Assembly (NCBI GenBank): GCA_965246945.1
Contig: CBDFFW010000002.1
Location: 1-64,000 of the forward strand
Source of the DNA: CBDFFW01 sp965246945
GTDB taxonomy: Bacteria; Pseudomonadota; Alphaproteobacteria; UBA11073
Direction of reading: 5' to 3'
Length of the DNA: 64,000 bases
Shown: positions 51,753 to 60,613 of the stretch, piece after piece
Layout: each line of letters begins with the position of its first letter
Numbering within the stretch: the stretch's first letter is position 1
Made by a program: the position numbers and the translations under genes
Notes under the pieces: model-generated
Told to the model about the DNA's origin: nothing
The model's database searches: none
Seen by the model: only the letters and a program-made list of their open reading frames with translations

Positions 51753-53174
51753 ATGGTAAATAATCCAATGATATCAAACGATGATGTGGTACTAATTGCC
51801 GCCGGTTACCAGCCGCAATTAAGGCGCAAACTGGGTTTATTTTCGTCTTTTGCGGTGTCGTTTTCCTTCATGTCAATCCTCATGGGTATCTTCGCCAATT
51901 ACGGCTATGTGCTGATACATGCGGGCCCGTTTGGAATTTGGACCTGGTTGCTGGTCGGTTTTGGCCAATTCATGGTGGCCTTGGTTTTCGCGGAAATGGC
52001 TGGACGCTTACCGCTTACGGGTTCCATTTATAATTGGACTACGCGGCTAACCAATCCGCAACTGGGTTGGTTCACTGCCTGGATTATGCTCTTTGCCTAC
52101 GCCATTGGCACGGTGGGTGTGGTCGCAGCGGCAATGACTCCGTTGCAAAGTTTGCTTGGCATTACATTATCCACCAATTCCATTCGCTTGATTGGCGTTG
52201 TGATTATTTTAATGCAAGTTGTGATCAATGTTTATGGGGTTAGTTTGGCCAGCTGGATTAACAAACTTGCCGTCACCGCCGAGCTTATCGCCATTGCAGT
52301 TTTTGGTTTATTGTTGATATCTGTGCTTTGCATCCATGGTGATGCGCAGCCACAATTATTAACCACCATTCCAGCGACACCCACGCCCTATTGGCCGGCT
52401 TTTTTATCTGCCTGTTTGCTGGGTGCGTGGACTATTTTTGGTTTTGAAACCGCCGCGGATCTATCGGAAGAAACAATCAATGTGCAACAAATTACGCCGC
52501 GCAGTATTATCACCGCCGTGCTGGCCTCGGTCATATTGGGTTTTGTTTTTTTAGTGATCATCACACTCGCCATTCCAGATTTAGCTACCGTTACAACAGC
52601 CAGTGATCCAGTTTCCGCGATTGTCCTTTTTCATCTCGGACCGGTGATGACCAAAGCATTTTTACTATTAGTGGTCATCGCCATGTTCGCCGCGTCCCTG
52701 CTGGGCATCACAACTGCTTCGCGGTTATTATTTGCCGTGGCGCGCGATGGCCGGATGATTGGCGCAAAATATTTAAGCAAAATATCGTCACATGCTATTC
52801 CGGCAACGGCTGTTTGGCTGGTTGCTGCTATTGAAATTGTAACGTTCTTATTGGCCAAAGATTTAACCGATTTATATGCCGCGCCGGTTGTTTTACTAGG
52901 CCTTGGCTACCTAATCACTGTGCTCAGCTTTATTTTCGGCAGGCATAAATTACCGGCCATTAATGGCTTTTCGTTAGGGCGTTGGCATTGGCCAATTGTC
53001 ATGCTTTCAATCATTTCGCTGATCAGCTTAATCGGTATTCTAACCATACCCGCTGAATTTCATAATGTGGCTAAAATTGCAGCGATTGTCTTGGTGCTTG
53101 GCACCGCAATATTTGCCATCACGCGCCTGCTGCCGGCGCACCGGCAAGTATTTAATAATAAAGCGGATCTATAA
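51753..53174 (+). CDS. APC family amino-acid permease
   Basis: A 473-residue secondary transporter with about twelve membrane helices. The family pattern is visible: FSSFAVSFSFMSILMGIF, FVALVFAEMAGRLPLTGSIYNW and GAWTIFGFETAADLSEE. This resembles the GABA/choline-like amino-acid/polyamine branch. The start has GGGGC eight bases upstream; other ATG/TTG starts are near. Its last four codons run into the 3' end of RNase P RNA on the opposite strand. The substrate is not certain. Confidence 0.9.
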   Translation: MVNNPMISNDDVVLIAAGYQPQLRRKLGLFSSFAVSFSFMSILMGIFANYGYVLIHAGPFGIWTWLLVGFGQFMVALVFAEMAGRLPLTGSIYNWTTRLTNPQLGWFTAWIMLFAYAIGTVGVVAAAMTPLQSLLGITLSTNSIRLIGVVIILMQVVINVYGVSLASWINKLAVTAELIAIAVFGLLLISVLCIHGDAQPQLLTTIPATPTPYWPAFLSACLLGAWTIFGFETAADLSEETINVQQITPRSIITAVLASVILGFVFLVIITLAIPDLATVTTASDPVSAIVLFHLGPVMTKAFLLLVVIAMFAASLLGITTASRLLFAVARDGRMIGAKYLSKISSHAIPATAVWLVAAIEIVTFLLAKDLTDLYAAPVVLLGLGYLITVLSFIFGRHKLPAINGFSLGRWHWPIVMLSIISLISLIGILTIPAEFHNVAKIAAIVLVLGTAIFAITRLLPAHRQVFNNKADL

Positions 53175-53563
53175 GCCGGGTTCTGTCCAGTGCTACGCAC
53201 TTGGATGGCTATTCATCTGGACGTATAATTACTTATACGTTCTTGCAACCTACCTGCACAGTCTCGGCGGGGAATACCGTCAACTTGCGTTGAGCTGCAC
53301 CACTTGGTTTTGCTCCCGGTGGGGTTTACCTGGCCGCTTACATTACTGCTCACGCGGTGCGCTCTTACCGCACCTTTTCACCCTTACCCCACTTCACCGG
53401 CATGATACACGGTTAGCCCATCGCTGGGCGTAGTAAGGCGGTATATCTCTGTGGCACTGGCCTGCTACGGGTTTCCCCGCATCCCGGTGATTAACCGGCA
53501 CCATTTTCCCCTGGAGCCCGGACTTTCCTCACGAAGTCGCCCCCGCGCAGCCATCCGATCCGC
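53163..53563 (-). ncRNA. rnpB: RNase P RNA (rnpB)
   Basis: The catalytic RNA that trims 5' leaders from tRNA precursors. The hallmark GAGGAAAGTCCGGGCTCC is read on the minus strand at 53530-53513, and AGAACCCGGCTTA at 53184-53172 near the 3' end. The ends are set by the P1 helix: GCGGATC at 53563-53557 pairs with GATCCGC at 53169-53163, giving about 401 bases. This type A structure fits alphaproteobacteria. Its 3' end overlaps the permease coding end by 12 bases on the other strand. The start matches a -10 box seven bases upstream. Confidence 0.96.
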
Positions 53564-53569
53564 GCAATC

Positions 53570-53598
53570 ATTGTGTTGGTAAAAACCTAGCTTGGCAA
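53570..53598 (-). promoter_or_regulatory. rnpB promoter
   Basis: On the minus strand TTGCCA (53598-53593) and CACAAT (53575-53570) are 17 bases apart. The predicted start seven bases on falls exactly at the first base of the P1 helix of RNase P RNA, which supports both calls. Confidence 0.6.
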
Positions 53599-53648
53599 AT
53601 AATAAAACGTGGTTTACGATATTTTAAATATGGCAATTGGAGTTAATA

Positions 53649-54089
53649 ATGGTTGAAGTAATACAACAAAAGGCCCATAATTTACATAATCAATTTTACG
53701 GTGTGATTGCTTACATTCATCAATCAAATTTCGGCCATGAAAATGTTCCGGTGGATGCTTATATAGATGGCTCAACTTTGTTATGGATTTTTGAATCTAG
53801 TATTGCGGACGGTAGTATCGACGATGCTAAAAAGTTTAAGATTACTTTGTTGGAAAGTGATGTACCTGAAGGCCAAACAAATCCCTATTTAGGATTTGGC
53901 TTGATTGAAAAATTGCCCACTTTCAAATTTTCTATTAAACCAAAAGCAGGCCAAACCATTGCAGCTGCAATTGCTGAATTTTGGAGTTTGCCCGGTTTAT
54001 ATTTTGTCGATCATACGGACGCTAAAAATTCAGTAGCAGCAAACTTGCAAAACTATGTGAATACTGCTGCATCCGCACAGGTTCCATAA
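53649..54089 (+). CDS. Hypothetical protein
   Basis: A 146-residue soluble protein of unknown function, more AT-rich than its neighbours. A TTGGAG ribosome site lies nine bases before the ATG. The sequence begins MVEVIQQKAHNLHNQFYGVI and has no signal, membrane span or known motif; it is mixed alpha/beta and ends with an alanine-rich helix (AANLQNYVNTAASA). It is alone between rnpB and pepA and ends before a large palindrome. Confidence 0.65.
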   Translation: MVEVIQQKAHNLHNQFYGVIAYIHQSNFGHENVPVDAYIDGSTLLWIFESSIADGSIDDAKKFKITLLESDVPEGQTNPYLGFGLIEKLPTFKFSIKPKAGQTIAAAIAEFWSLPGLYFVDHTDAKNSVAANLQNYVNTAASAQVP

Positions 54090-54090
54090 C

Positions 54091-54134
54091 GAATATTAAT
54101 TAAACCCGGTATTAACCGGGTTTAATTAATATTC
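54091..54134. terminator. Perfect 20-base-pair palindrome, bidirectional terminator
   Basis: Two perfect 20-base arms beginning GAATATTAATTAAACCC surround an ATTA loop. The stem lies between convergent genes and includes the pepA stop codon at 54126-54128 and the last codon before it. AT-rich outer parts give T-rich tails on both strands, so it can end transcripts from both sides. Confidence 0.9.
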
Positions 54135-55628
54135 ATGATTATGGCGGATGTAATCATCCAACAGCGCCACACCATAACCGGTGGCGCCTTCCGGGCAGAT
54201 AGCAGTGGCTTTTTTGGTCCAAGCGGTGCCCGCGATATCAATATGTGCCCAAGGCGTGCCTTTTTTCACAAAGCGCTGAATAAACACGCCGCCATTACTG
54301 CTACCGCCGCCTTTTTCATTGCTGATATTTTGCATATCGGCGATTTTGCTGTCGATCGCTTTGTCAAACGCTTCAGTCAACGGCAAGCGCCAGGCTTGTT
54401 CACCCGTGCGTTTGCTGGCTTCGATAATTAAATTTTCCAGATTTTCATCATTGCCCATTACCCCGGCAATTTCGGAACCGAGCGCAACAATCACTGCGCC
54501 GGTCAGGGTCGCCAGATCAATCAACAAACGCGGCTTGTATTTTTCCTGTGCATACCAAATCACATCGGCCAATACTAACCGGCCTTCGGCATCCGTGTTC
54601 AATACTTCAATGGTCTGGCCCGACATAGATGTAACCACATCGCCCGGGCGCTGGGCATTGGCATCCGGCATATTTTCCACCAAGCCAATCAGGCCAACGG
54701 CATTCACTTTGGCATTGCGCAACGCCAGCGTTTTGAACAGGCCCACCACGGTGGCCGAGCCTGCCATATCATGTTTCATATCTTCCATACCGGCCGCCGG
54801 TTTAATCGAAATGCCGCCCGTATCAAATGTCACACCCTTGCCGATAAAACCCAGCGGCGCTTGCTTATCATTAGGGTTACCGCTCCATTCCAACACCACG
54901 ACAAATGACTCGCGGACCGACCCCTGGCCAACCCCGAGCAACGCCCCCATTTTCAATTTTTCCAACTGCTTTTGGTTCAGCACGGTCACTTTCACACCCA
55001 ATGGCGCGAGTTCCGCTTGCACGCGCTGGGCATAGCTTTCTGGATATAAAATATTGGCTGGTTCGCTGGCTAAATCACGCGTTAAATACGTGCCTTGCGC
55101 CAACGCATCGTAATTCACATAGGCTTTTTTGGCACCAGCCACATCATCCGTAATCACGGTCAGAATTTGCAAAGTTGGTTTGCTGCCATCCGGTTTTTTC
55201 GTGAAATAATGATCGAACCGATAAGCGCGCAACACCGCGCCATAGCCAATCTGCGCCATTTGTTCGGCTGTGCCTTCAATCTGCAAGGCAGCATGGGTAA
55301 CGCCCAGGCCATTCAATAACGACACCAAACTACCGCCCAGTTGCTGCGGCAATAATGGGGTCGGTTTGGTGATATCTCCAGCGCCCGCCAATACCACCCA
55401 GTGATATGGTTGCCCGGCCGGGGCGGGCAGTACCATGGTTTGTTTAGCTTTGCCGGTAAATTTGCTATTGGCCACTGCTGTTTTAATGGCGTTATTGAAA
55501 GCCAGATCATATTGCGCGGTTAAAGCTGGCAGATTGCCGCCCTCATTCACCGCTAAAATCAAGGCCGTCCGCTGACCTTTTTTGGCAGGGGATAAAGTTT
55601 TGCTGAAAGCAATGGTCAAATAGGTCAT
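54126..55628 (-). CDS. pepA: Leucyl aminopeptidase (cytosol aminopeptidase)
   Basis: A 500-residue hexameric di-metal peptidase of family M17. The signature NTDAEGRLVLADVIWYA is present near residue 345, with the metal-binding FIGKGVTFDTGGISIKP and MKHDMAGSATVVGLF before it. The N-terminal domain is the usual regulatory one. Beyond peptide turnover, PepA can bind DNA in E. coli. Divergent from lptF with 38 bases between starts, the common arrangement in proteobacteria. Confidence 0.96.
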   Translation of the reverse strand: MTYLTIAFSKTLSPAKKGQRTALILAVNEGGNLPALTAQYDLAFNNAIKTAVANSKFTGKAKQTMVLPAPAGQPYHWVVLAGAGDITKPTPLLPQQLGGSLVSLLNGLGVTHAALQIEGTAEQMAQIGYGAVLRAYRFDHYFTKKPDGSKPTLQILTVITDDVAGAKKAYVNYDALAQGTYLTRDLASEPANILYPESYAQRVQAELAPLGVKVTVLNQKQLEKLKMGALLGVGQGSVRESFVVVLEWSGNPNDKQAPLGFIGKGVTFDTGGISIKPAAGMEDMKHDMAGSATVVGLFKTLALRNAKVNAVGLIGLVENMPDANAQRPGDVVTSMSGQTIEVLNTDAEGRLVLADVIWYAQEKYKPRLLIDLATLTGAVIVALGSEIAGVMGNDENLENLIIEASKRTGEQAWRLPLTEAFDKAIDSKIADMQNISNEKGGGSSNGGVFIQRFVKKGTPWAHIDIAGTAWTKKATAICPEGATGYGVALLDDYIRHNHEY

Positions 55629-55666
55629 GATGCCGTTAGGATCGATAGTATTCGTAAAAGCGTCAA

Positions 55667-56773
55667 GTGATGGTTTGGCAAGTTCATCGTTATTTATTCG
55701 GCCAACATGCCCGTAGCGTGTTGATTGTGCTAGGCACCTTGCTGACCATTGTGTGGCTGGCGCAAGCCTTGCGCCTGTTTAATATGCTTATGGATAGCGC
55801 CGCCCCGCTTGGTATGACACTTAAATTGTTATTGCTGCTTATCCCCAGTTTGCTATCGCCCTTGTTGCCGCTGTGTTTATTTTTGGGGTTGATGCTTAGT
55901 TTCCAGCGCTTGCAGCAAGACCGTGAATGGGTCGCCATGCAAGCGCTGGGGGTTGGCCGTTTTTCACTGGCTGCTTCCGCACTCCTGGTCGCCTTTTTGG
56001 CTTTTGCTTTACAGTTCATGCTGGTTTGGCAATGGGCACCTATTTCACAGCGGGAATTGCGCTTTGAACAACAGGCCTTGGCCAATAATTATGCCGCTGC
56101 CTTGCTCAAAACCGGCACGTTTTCAGATGCGGGTGAAAAGCTCACCATTTTCGTGCGGGCACGCCTGGGCACGCAAAAACTCCAAGATGTTTTCATCCAT
56201 GATATGCGCAATCCCAAAGAAACGGTCACGATTACCGCCAAAGAAGGCATGCTCGATAACACCGGTGCGGCGCCGCAAATGGTGATTTATCATGGCGTGC
56301 GGCAAAACTATCAACCAGACCCTGGGCGGGTTAGCTGGCTGAGTTTTGATCGCTATACGCTCGATTTGGATTGGAGCCAGCTGCGGGATCAACTAACCCC
56401 AAAAACGCGTGAAGTGGGTGCCAAGAAGCTCTGGAAAGAGATGCGTGACCCCAGCAAAGTCACCCCAGAAATTCGCGATGAATGGCTGCAACGCTGGTCG
56501 CAACCCTTGGCGATCTGGGGGATGGTGAGTTTGGCAGTGGGTGCGGCGCTTTTAGCGGGTGCGCCGCGGCAAAGCCGTTCCTGGCCACGGACAGTGTTAT
56601 TGTTAAGCGCGCTGGCTTTACAATTGGTATTACTGTCAACCACCCAATTGGCTGGCCATGCCTTGCTGTGGTGGGCAGTACCATTCGGGCTGCCACTCGC
56701 TTTACTACTGGGCATCGGCTGGATTATATGGATTGGCCCATATTTAGGGAGCGCCTATGCTAACCGTTCTTGA
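55667..56773 (+). CDS. lptF: LPS export ABC transporter permease LptF
   Basis: A 368-residue inner-membrane subunit that, with LptG and the ATPase LptB, pulls lipopolysaccharide from the inner membrane. The YjgP/YjgQ pattern is clear: three N-terminal helices with LLLLIPSLLSPLLPLCLFLG, LSFQRLQQDREWVAMQALG and the C-terminal helices, with a periplasmic beta-jellyroll between. Overlaps lptG by 17 bases. Divergent from pepA. Confidence 0.94.
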   Translation: MMVWQVHRYLFGQHARSVLIVLGTLLTIVWLAQALRLFNMLMDSAAPLGMTLKLLLLLIPSLLSPLLPLCLFLGLMLSFQRLQQDREWVAMQALGVGRFSLAASALLVAFLAFALQFMLVWQWAPISQRELRFEQQALANNYAAALLKTGTFSDAGEKLTIFVRARLGTQKLQDVFIHDMRNPKETVTITAKEGMLDNTGAAPQMVIYHGVRQNYQPDPGRVSWLSFDRYTLDLDWSQLRDQLTPKTREVGAKKLWKEMRDPSKVTPEIRDEWLQRWSQPLAIWGMVSLAVGAALLAGAPRQSRSWPRTVLLLSALALQLVLLSTTQLAGHALLWWAVPFGLPLALLLGIGWIIWIGPYLGSAYANRS

Positions 56774-57851
56774 TCGTTATATCGTCCTGCGCTTCATTGG
56801 GTATTTCTTGCTGGTGTTACTAGTGTTATGGAGCATCGATTATTTGTTTGAGGTGATCGATTTGTTGCGCCGCACCAGCCGCAAAGATGTTGCCGATTTA
56901 TTGACCATTCTGGAAATGGGTTTGTTTAAAATGCCATTGGTCGGACAGCGTATTTTACCTTTCGCGGTGCTGATCAGTGCGCTGCTGATGTTCTGGCAAA
57001 TGGCCCGCCAACATGAATGGATTGTGATGCGCAGTTTAGGCTGGCCCGCCTGGCGCTTTCTGGCACCAGTAGTAATTGTGGCCTTGTGCTTAGGCATGGG
57101 GCGTACGGGTGCACTGCAACCCTTAGGGGCGGTGCTTTACGGTAAATATGAACGCTGGGACCGGGTCACCCTGCGCTATAAAAACACCTCACTCAATTTA
57201 TTGAAAACAGGCTTATGGCTGCGCGAACCACTGGCCGGTGGCGGTAACCGGATCGTCAATGTCGCGCGTTTAGCCAGCGGGGATGAGCCATGGGAGCAGG
57301 TGAGCATTTGGGAATATGATGCCACCGGCCAATTGCTCCAACGCTTCGATGCGCCCAATGGCAATTTAATTGAGGGCAAAGCCTGGTTATTACCGAAAGC
57401 ATTGCGCAGCACGCCGGACGGCAATGGCATTCCACTGATTAATTTACGGGTGCCGACCACGTTAACGGTCGATCAATTGGCCGAACGCTTTGCTTCTCCC
57501 GAAACCATGAACTTCTGGCGTATTCCGAATTTGCTACAAATCCTGCGGCAAAATGGTTTAGCCACCGCGCATTTAGAATTCATGCAGGCCAGTTTATGGG
57601 CGGAACCTGTATTATATGCCGGTTTAATCTTGCTCGCTGGCGCTTTTGCGATGCGGTATAGCCGCAGCGGGCGGGAAAAATGGTTGGTGGGGGCCGGACT
57701 GGTGGTTGGCTTCGTATTATTCTTTATGCGGGATATGCTGGAAGCCCTGGCCGTGAACCAAATTTTGCCGATTACACTCGCGGCTTGGATCCCAGGCTTG
57801 CTAGCGCTGCTCAGCGGTACTACGCTGTTATCATTCTATGAAGACGGCTAA
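56757..57851 (+). CDS. lptG: LPS export ABC transporter permease LptG
   Basis: The 364-residue partner of LptF. The family pattern is seen in LDRYIVLRFIGYFLLVLLVL, ILPFAVLISALLMFWQMARQ, ARQHEWIVMRSLGWPAWRF and the C-terminal helices. It overlaps lptF by 17 and surA by 14 bases, so the three are translated together. The lptD gene that stands between lptG and surA in many relatives is not here. Confidence 0.94.
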   Translation: MLTVLDRYIVLRFIGYFLLVLLVLWSIDYLFEVIDLLRRTSRKDVADLLTILEMGLFKMPLVGQRILPFAVLISALLMFWQMARQHEWIVMRSLGWPAWRFLAPVVIVALCLGMGRTGALQPLGAVLYGKYERWDRVTLRYKNTSLNLLKTGLWLREPLAGGGNRIVNVARLASGDEPWEQVSIWEYDATGQLLQRFDAPNGNLIEGKAWLLPKALRSTPDGNGIPLINLRVPTTLTVDQLAERFASPETMNFWRIPNLLQILRQNGLATAHLEFMQASLWAEPVLYAGLILLAGAFAMRYSRSGREKWLVGAGLVVGFVLFFMRDMLEALAVNQILPITLAAWIPGLLALLSGTTLLSFYEDG

Positions 57852-58776
57852 ATTTTTCCTCTCTCTGTTTTTGGTTTGCGCTGCGGTTTCGACCAATGCG
57901 GCGGAATTGCTTAACCGCGTGCTCGCCACTGTTGATGATCAGGTGATTACCCTGAAAGAAGCACAGGAGCGTTTAAGTTTAATTATTGCCGCCGGGAACC
58001 TGCCACCAGAAGCCGCGCAAGATCCGCGTATGCGCGAAAACGCCGTGCGCAGTTTGGTTGATGAACGCATCAAACAAACCGCCGCACAAAAAGCCAGTAT
58101 TCAAGTGAGTGAGCCAGATGTCGCGCAAGGCTTTGCCCAATTGGCGCAGCAAAATAATTTTACGCCTGCGCAATTTTCAGAATTGCTGGCCCAGCAGGGC
58201 GTCAGCATGGATTCGCTTAATCAACAGCTGAAAGCAGATTTAATGTGGCGGCGCTATGTCGAAGCCCGGCTGGTGCCGCAAATGAAAATCGATCCCGCTG
58301 AAATCAAGCAGCAAATGGCGCAATTAAAAGCACATATTGGCAAAACCGAATATAACATTGCGGAGATCTTCTTGCCGGTTGATCAAAATGGCGATGAAAA
58401 AGCGGTACAGCAGCAAGCTAGCGATATTTATAATCAACTTGGCCATGGCGGTAGTTTTCCAGCGCTGGCCCGCAGTTTTTCAGCCGGTTCGGCGGCTGCG
58501 CAAGGCGGTTTGCTTGGCTGGGTGCAACCAGAACAATTGGCACCGGAAGTCGCCAAAGCGGTGGCGGAAATGACCATTAATCAACTCACCGCACCAATCC
58601 GCAGTGCCCGCGGCTATCACATTATTTTGTTACGGCAAACCCGCACGATTGCGGCCGAAAATTTACCGACCGAGGATCAGTTGAATAATACGATCGCCAA
58701 TCAACGGATCGATGTCTTGCAGCGCCGCGCCTTGCGCGATTTGCGGCTGGCAGCCACCATCGAAATGCATACCTAG
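57838..58776 (+). CDS. surA: Peptidyl-prolyl isomerase / outer-membrane chaperone SurA
   Basis: A 312-residue periplasmic chaperone for outer-membrane proteins. A signal peptide (FFLSLFLVCAAVSTNA) is followed by the SurA N-domain (RVLATVDDQVITLKEAQERL, VDERIKQTAA) and one parvulin domain with FLPVDQNGDEKAVQQQA, GGLLGWVQPEQLAPE and RGYHIILLRQTR. Alphaproteobacterial SurA has only one parvulin domain, as here. Its stop interlocks with that of the convergent hom gene. pdxA and rsmA, which often follow, are absent. Confidence 0.92.
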   Translation: MKTAKFFLSLFLVCAAVSTNAAELLNRVLATVDDQVITLKEAQERLSLIIAAGNLPPEAAQDPRMRENAVRSLVDERIKQTAAQKASIQVSEPDVAQGFAQLAQQNNFTPAQFSELLAQQGVSMDSLNQQLKADLMWRRYVEARLVPQMKIDPAEIKQQMAQLKAHIGKTEYNIAEIFLPVDQNGDEKAVQQQASDIYNQLGHGGSFPALARSFSAGSAAAQGGLLGWVQPEQLAPEVAKAVAEMTINQLTAPIRSARGYHIILLRQTRTIAAENLPTEDQLNNTIANQRIDVLQRRALRDLRLAATIEMHT

Positions 58777-60047
58777 CTAATAAAAATTGGCAAACATAAT
58801 GGGGTGCCAATTAAGCCTGGTAATTCTATTTTGATTGCTGCCAACGCAGTGTGTACGCTTGTTTCACTGGCGGGCTGCAGCGTTAAAATAATCGGTGCTG
58901 TGCCACCGGCTTTATGCGGCGGCATCTGCAGCGCATCAATCGACAAATGATGTTCGGTTAAAATGCGGGTGAGTTGGGCCATGGTGCCAACCGCGTCGCG
59001 CAGATCACAACGCAGATAATAGGGGATTAATTTGGTATCGGCATTATTGGCTGCGGAACTTAATTGAGTTGCCGGTATACCGAAAAATGGCAGACGGTCT
59101 CCTTTAGCAATAGCTAATACATCTGAAACAACAGCCGAGGCAGTTGCCTCGCCGCCAGCACCGCGGCCAATTAAAAGGCCCGTGCCCAGATAATCCCCAT
59201 CCACCGCCACACCATTTAGCACGCCATGCACCTGGCTTAACAAATGCGTCTGCGGCACCAAATGTGGGGCCACACGCAACGTGATTGCCTGTTCAATGCG
59301 CTCCGCCACCCCCAGCAATTTAATCGTATAGCCAAATTCATGCGCATAATGCAGATCTTCGGAACTGATTTGCCGGATGCCCATAATGGGGATGGCATCA
59401 AACGGCACAGCCACCCCCAGCGCCTGCAGCGCTAAAATGGTAAGCTTATGGGCCGTATCAATACCGTCGACATCAAAACTGGGATCGGATTCGGCATAAC
59501 CCAGTTGCTGAGCATGGTGCAACACGGTCGCAAACGCGCGCCCGCCGCTGGCCATTTCGGTTAAAATATAATTGCAAGTCCCATTCAAAATACCGGCCAC
59601 GCGGTTAATGCGATTGGCGGCATAACCGGTGCGCAACGCTTGGAGAATGGGGATAGCACCGCCCACACTGGCTTCGCCGCGTAGGATCGCCTTTTGTTGT
59701 TCAGCCAATTGCGCCAGTTCAATGCCATGCTTGGCGAGTAATGCTTTATTGGCAGTCACGACATGTTTGCCATTTTGCAACGCGGTTTTAACAGCTTCGG
59801 CCGCCACCCCATCGCTGCCACCGATTAATTCGATGAACAAATCAATGTCAGGATCTTGGGCTAATGCAACTGCATCATTTGCCCAGCAAATACCAGCAAG
59901 CGATAATTGACGCGCTTTATTTTGATCGCGCGCGCTAACCGCCACTACTTTAGCAAATTCGGCATGGTTTTGCAGCAAGCGCAGCGTGGCAGTGCCCACC
60001 GTACCCAAACCCGCAATCCCAATCCGCACAGGCACGCTTTTATCCAT
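58773..60047 (-). CDS. hom: Homoserine dehydrogenase
   Basis: Reduces aspartate semialdehyde to homoserine on the path to threonine and methionine. The 424-residue protein has the N-terminal NAD(P) motif GIAGLGTVGTATL, the catalytic part with GGAIPILQALRTGYAANRI and RVAGILNGTCNYILTEM, and a C-terminal ACT domain (DLRDAVGTMAQLTRILTEH) for feedback by threonine. The form is the usual monofunctional one. It converges on surA and follows the flagellar genes on its strand. Confidence 0.96.
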   Translation of the reverse strand: MDKSVPVRIGIAGLGTVGTATLRLLQNHAEFAKVVAVSARDQNKARQLSLAGICWANDAVALAQDPDIDLFIELIGGSDGVAAEAVKTALQNGKHVVTANKALLAKHGIELAQLAEQQKAILRGEASVGGAIPILQALRTGYAANRINRVAGILNGTCNYILTEMASGGRAFATVLHHAQQLGYAESDPSFDVDGIDTAHKLTILALQALGVAVPFDAIPIMGIRQISSEDLHYAHEFGYTIKLLGVAERIEQAITLRVAPHLVPQTHLLSQVHGVLNGVAVDGDYLGTGLLIGRGAGGEATASAVVSDVLAIAKGDRLPFFGIPATQLSSAANNADTKLIPYYLRCDLRDAVGTMAQLTRILTEHHLSIDALQMPPHKAGGTAPIILTLQPASETSVHTALAAIKIELPGLIGTPLCLPIFIS

Positions 60048-60110
60048 ACAGAATGTTAAAGTAAAAAACCGTTTTGTGGCAATCTATTGTCCTTAGGATA
60101 AGGCCAAGTG

Positions 60111-60581
60111 CTAAGGCTTGGTATCCAAACGCACAGTATTGGTGCCGCTCACGCGGCCTTCCACCGTTTGGTTGCTGCCGATATTCACCGCACGTACGGG
60201 ATCATCCATCCCGCCATTATCCAGGGCGCGGCCGGTGGCGGTTAGTTGCATTGGGCCATTTTGGTAAACCATGTTAATTTTACTGCCCTTGGTCACGATA
60301 TATGGTTTGCGCAAATCAATGCTACGCAGCGGCACATTGGCGCGCAAAGGGTGGCGCGGCGCCTGGCCGATAATGGCTTGCATATCTGTTAGGGTATCAG
60401 ATGCCGCTCGTTTGGCGGGCAATTCAATCGTCGTTAAATCATCCGCGGTAATGGCCTCATTCATGTCTTTAGGCACAATCAGTACTGGTACGGTAATTTT
60501 TGCTTGCTCTACCTGTTCTTGGGCGTTCACAGGAAGTGCTAAACTGCACACTAATAAAATAGCCAGCAGAAATGTTCTCAT
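60111..60581 (-). CDS. flgA: Flagellar P-ring assembly chaperone FlgA
   Basis: A 156-residue periplasmic protein that helps FlgI form the P-ring. A signal peptide (TFLLAILLVCSLALPVNA) is followed by the SAF-like region: VLIVPKDMNEAITADDLT, QAPRHPLRANVPLRSIDL and MVYQNGPMQLTATGRALDNG. Downstream of flgG on the same strand, as in relatives; the flgH that normally follows is replaced by hom. Confidence 0.9.
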   Translation of the reverse strand: MRTFLLAILLVCSLALPVNAQEQVEQAKITVPVLIVPKDMNEAITADDLTTIELPAKRAASDTLTDMQAIIGQAPRHPLRANVPLRSIDLRKPYIVTKGSKINMVYQNGPMQLTATGRALDNGGMDDPVRAVNIGSNQTVEGRVSGTNTVRLDTKP

Positions 60582-60613
60582 CGATTTACCTTAAATGATT
60601 ACGTAATCATGTA

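Noticed and set aside
53065..53433. 122-codon frame across the permease end and RNase P RNA
   Set aside because: The region is explained by conserved RNase P RNA structure and the permease frame; the product has no domain.
54319..55035. 238-codon open frame antisense to pepA
   Set aside because: Complete overlap with pepA, low-complexity composition and no ribosome site.
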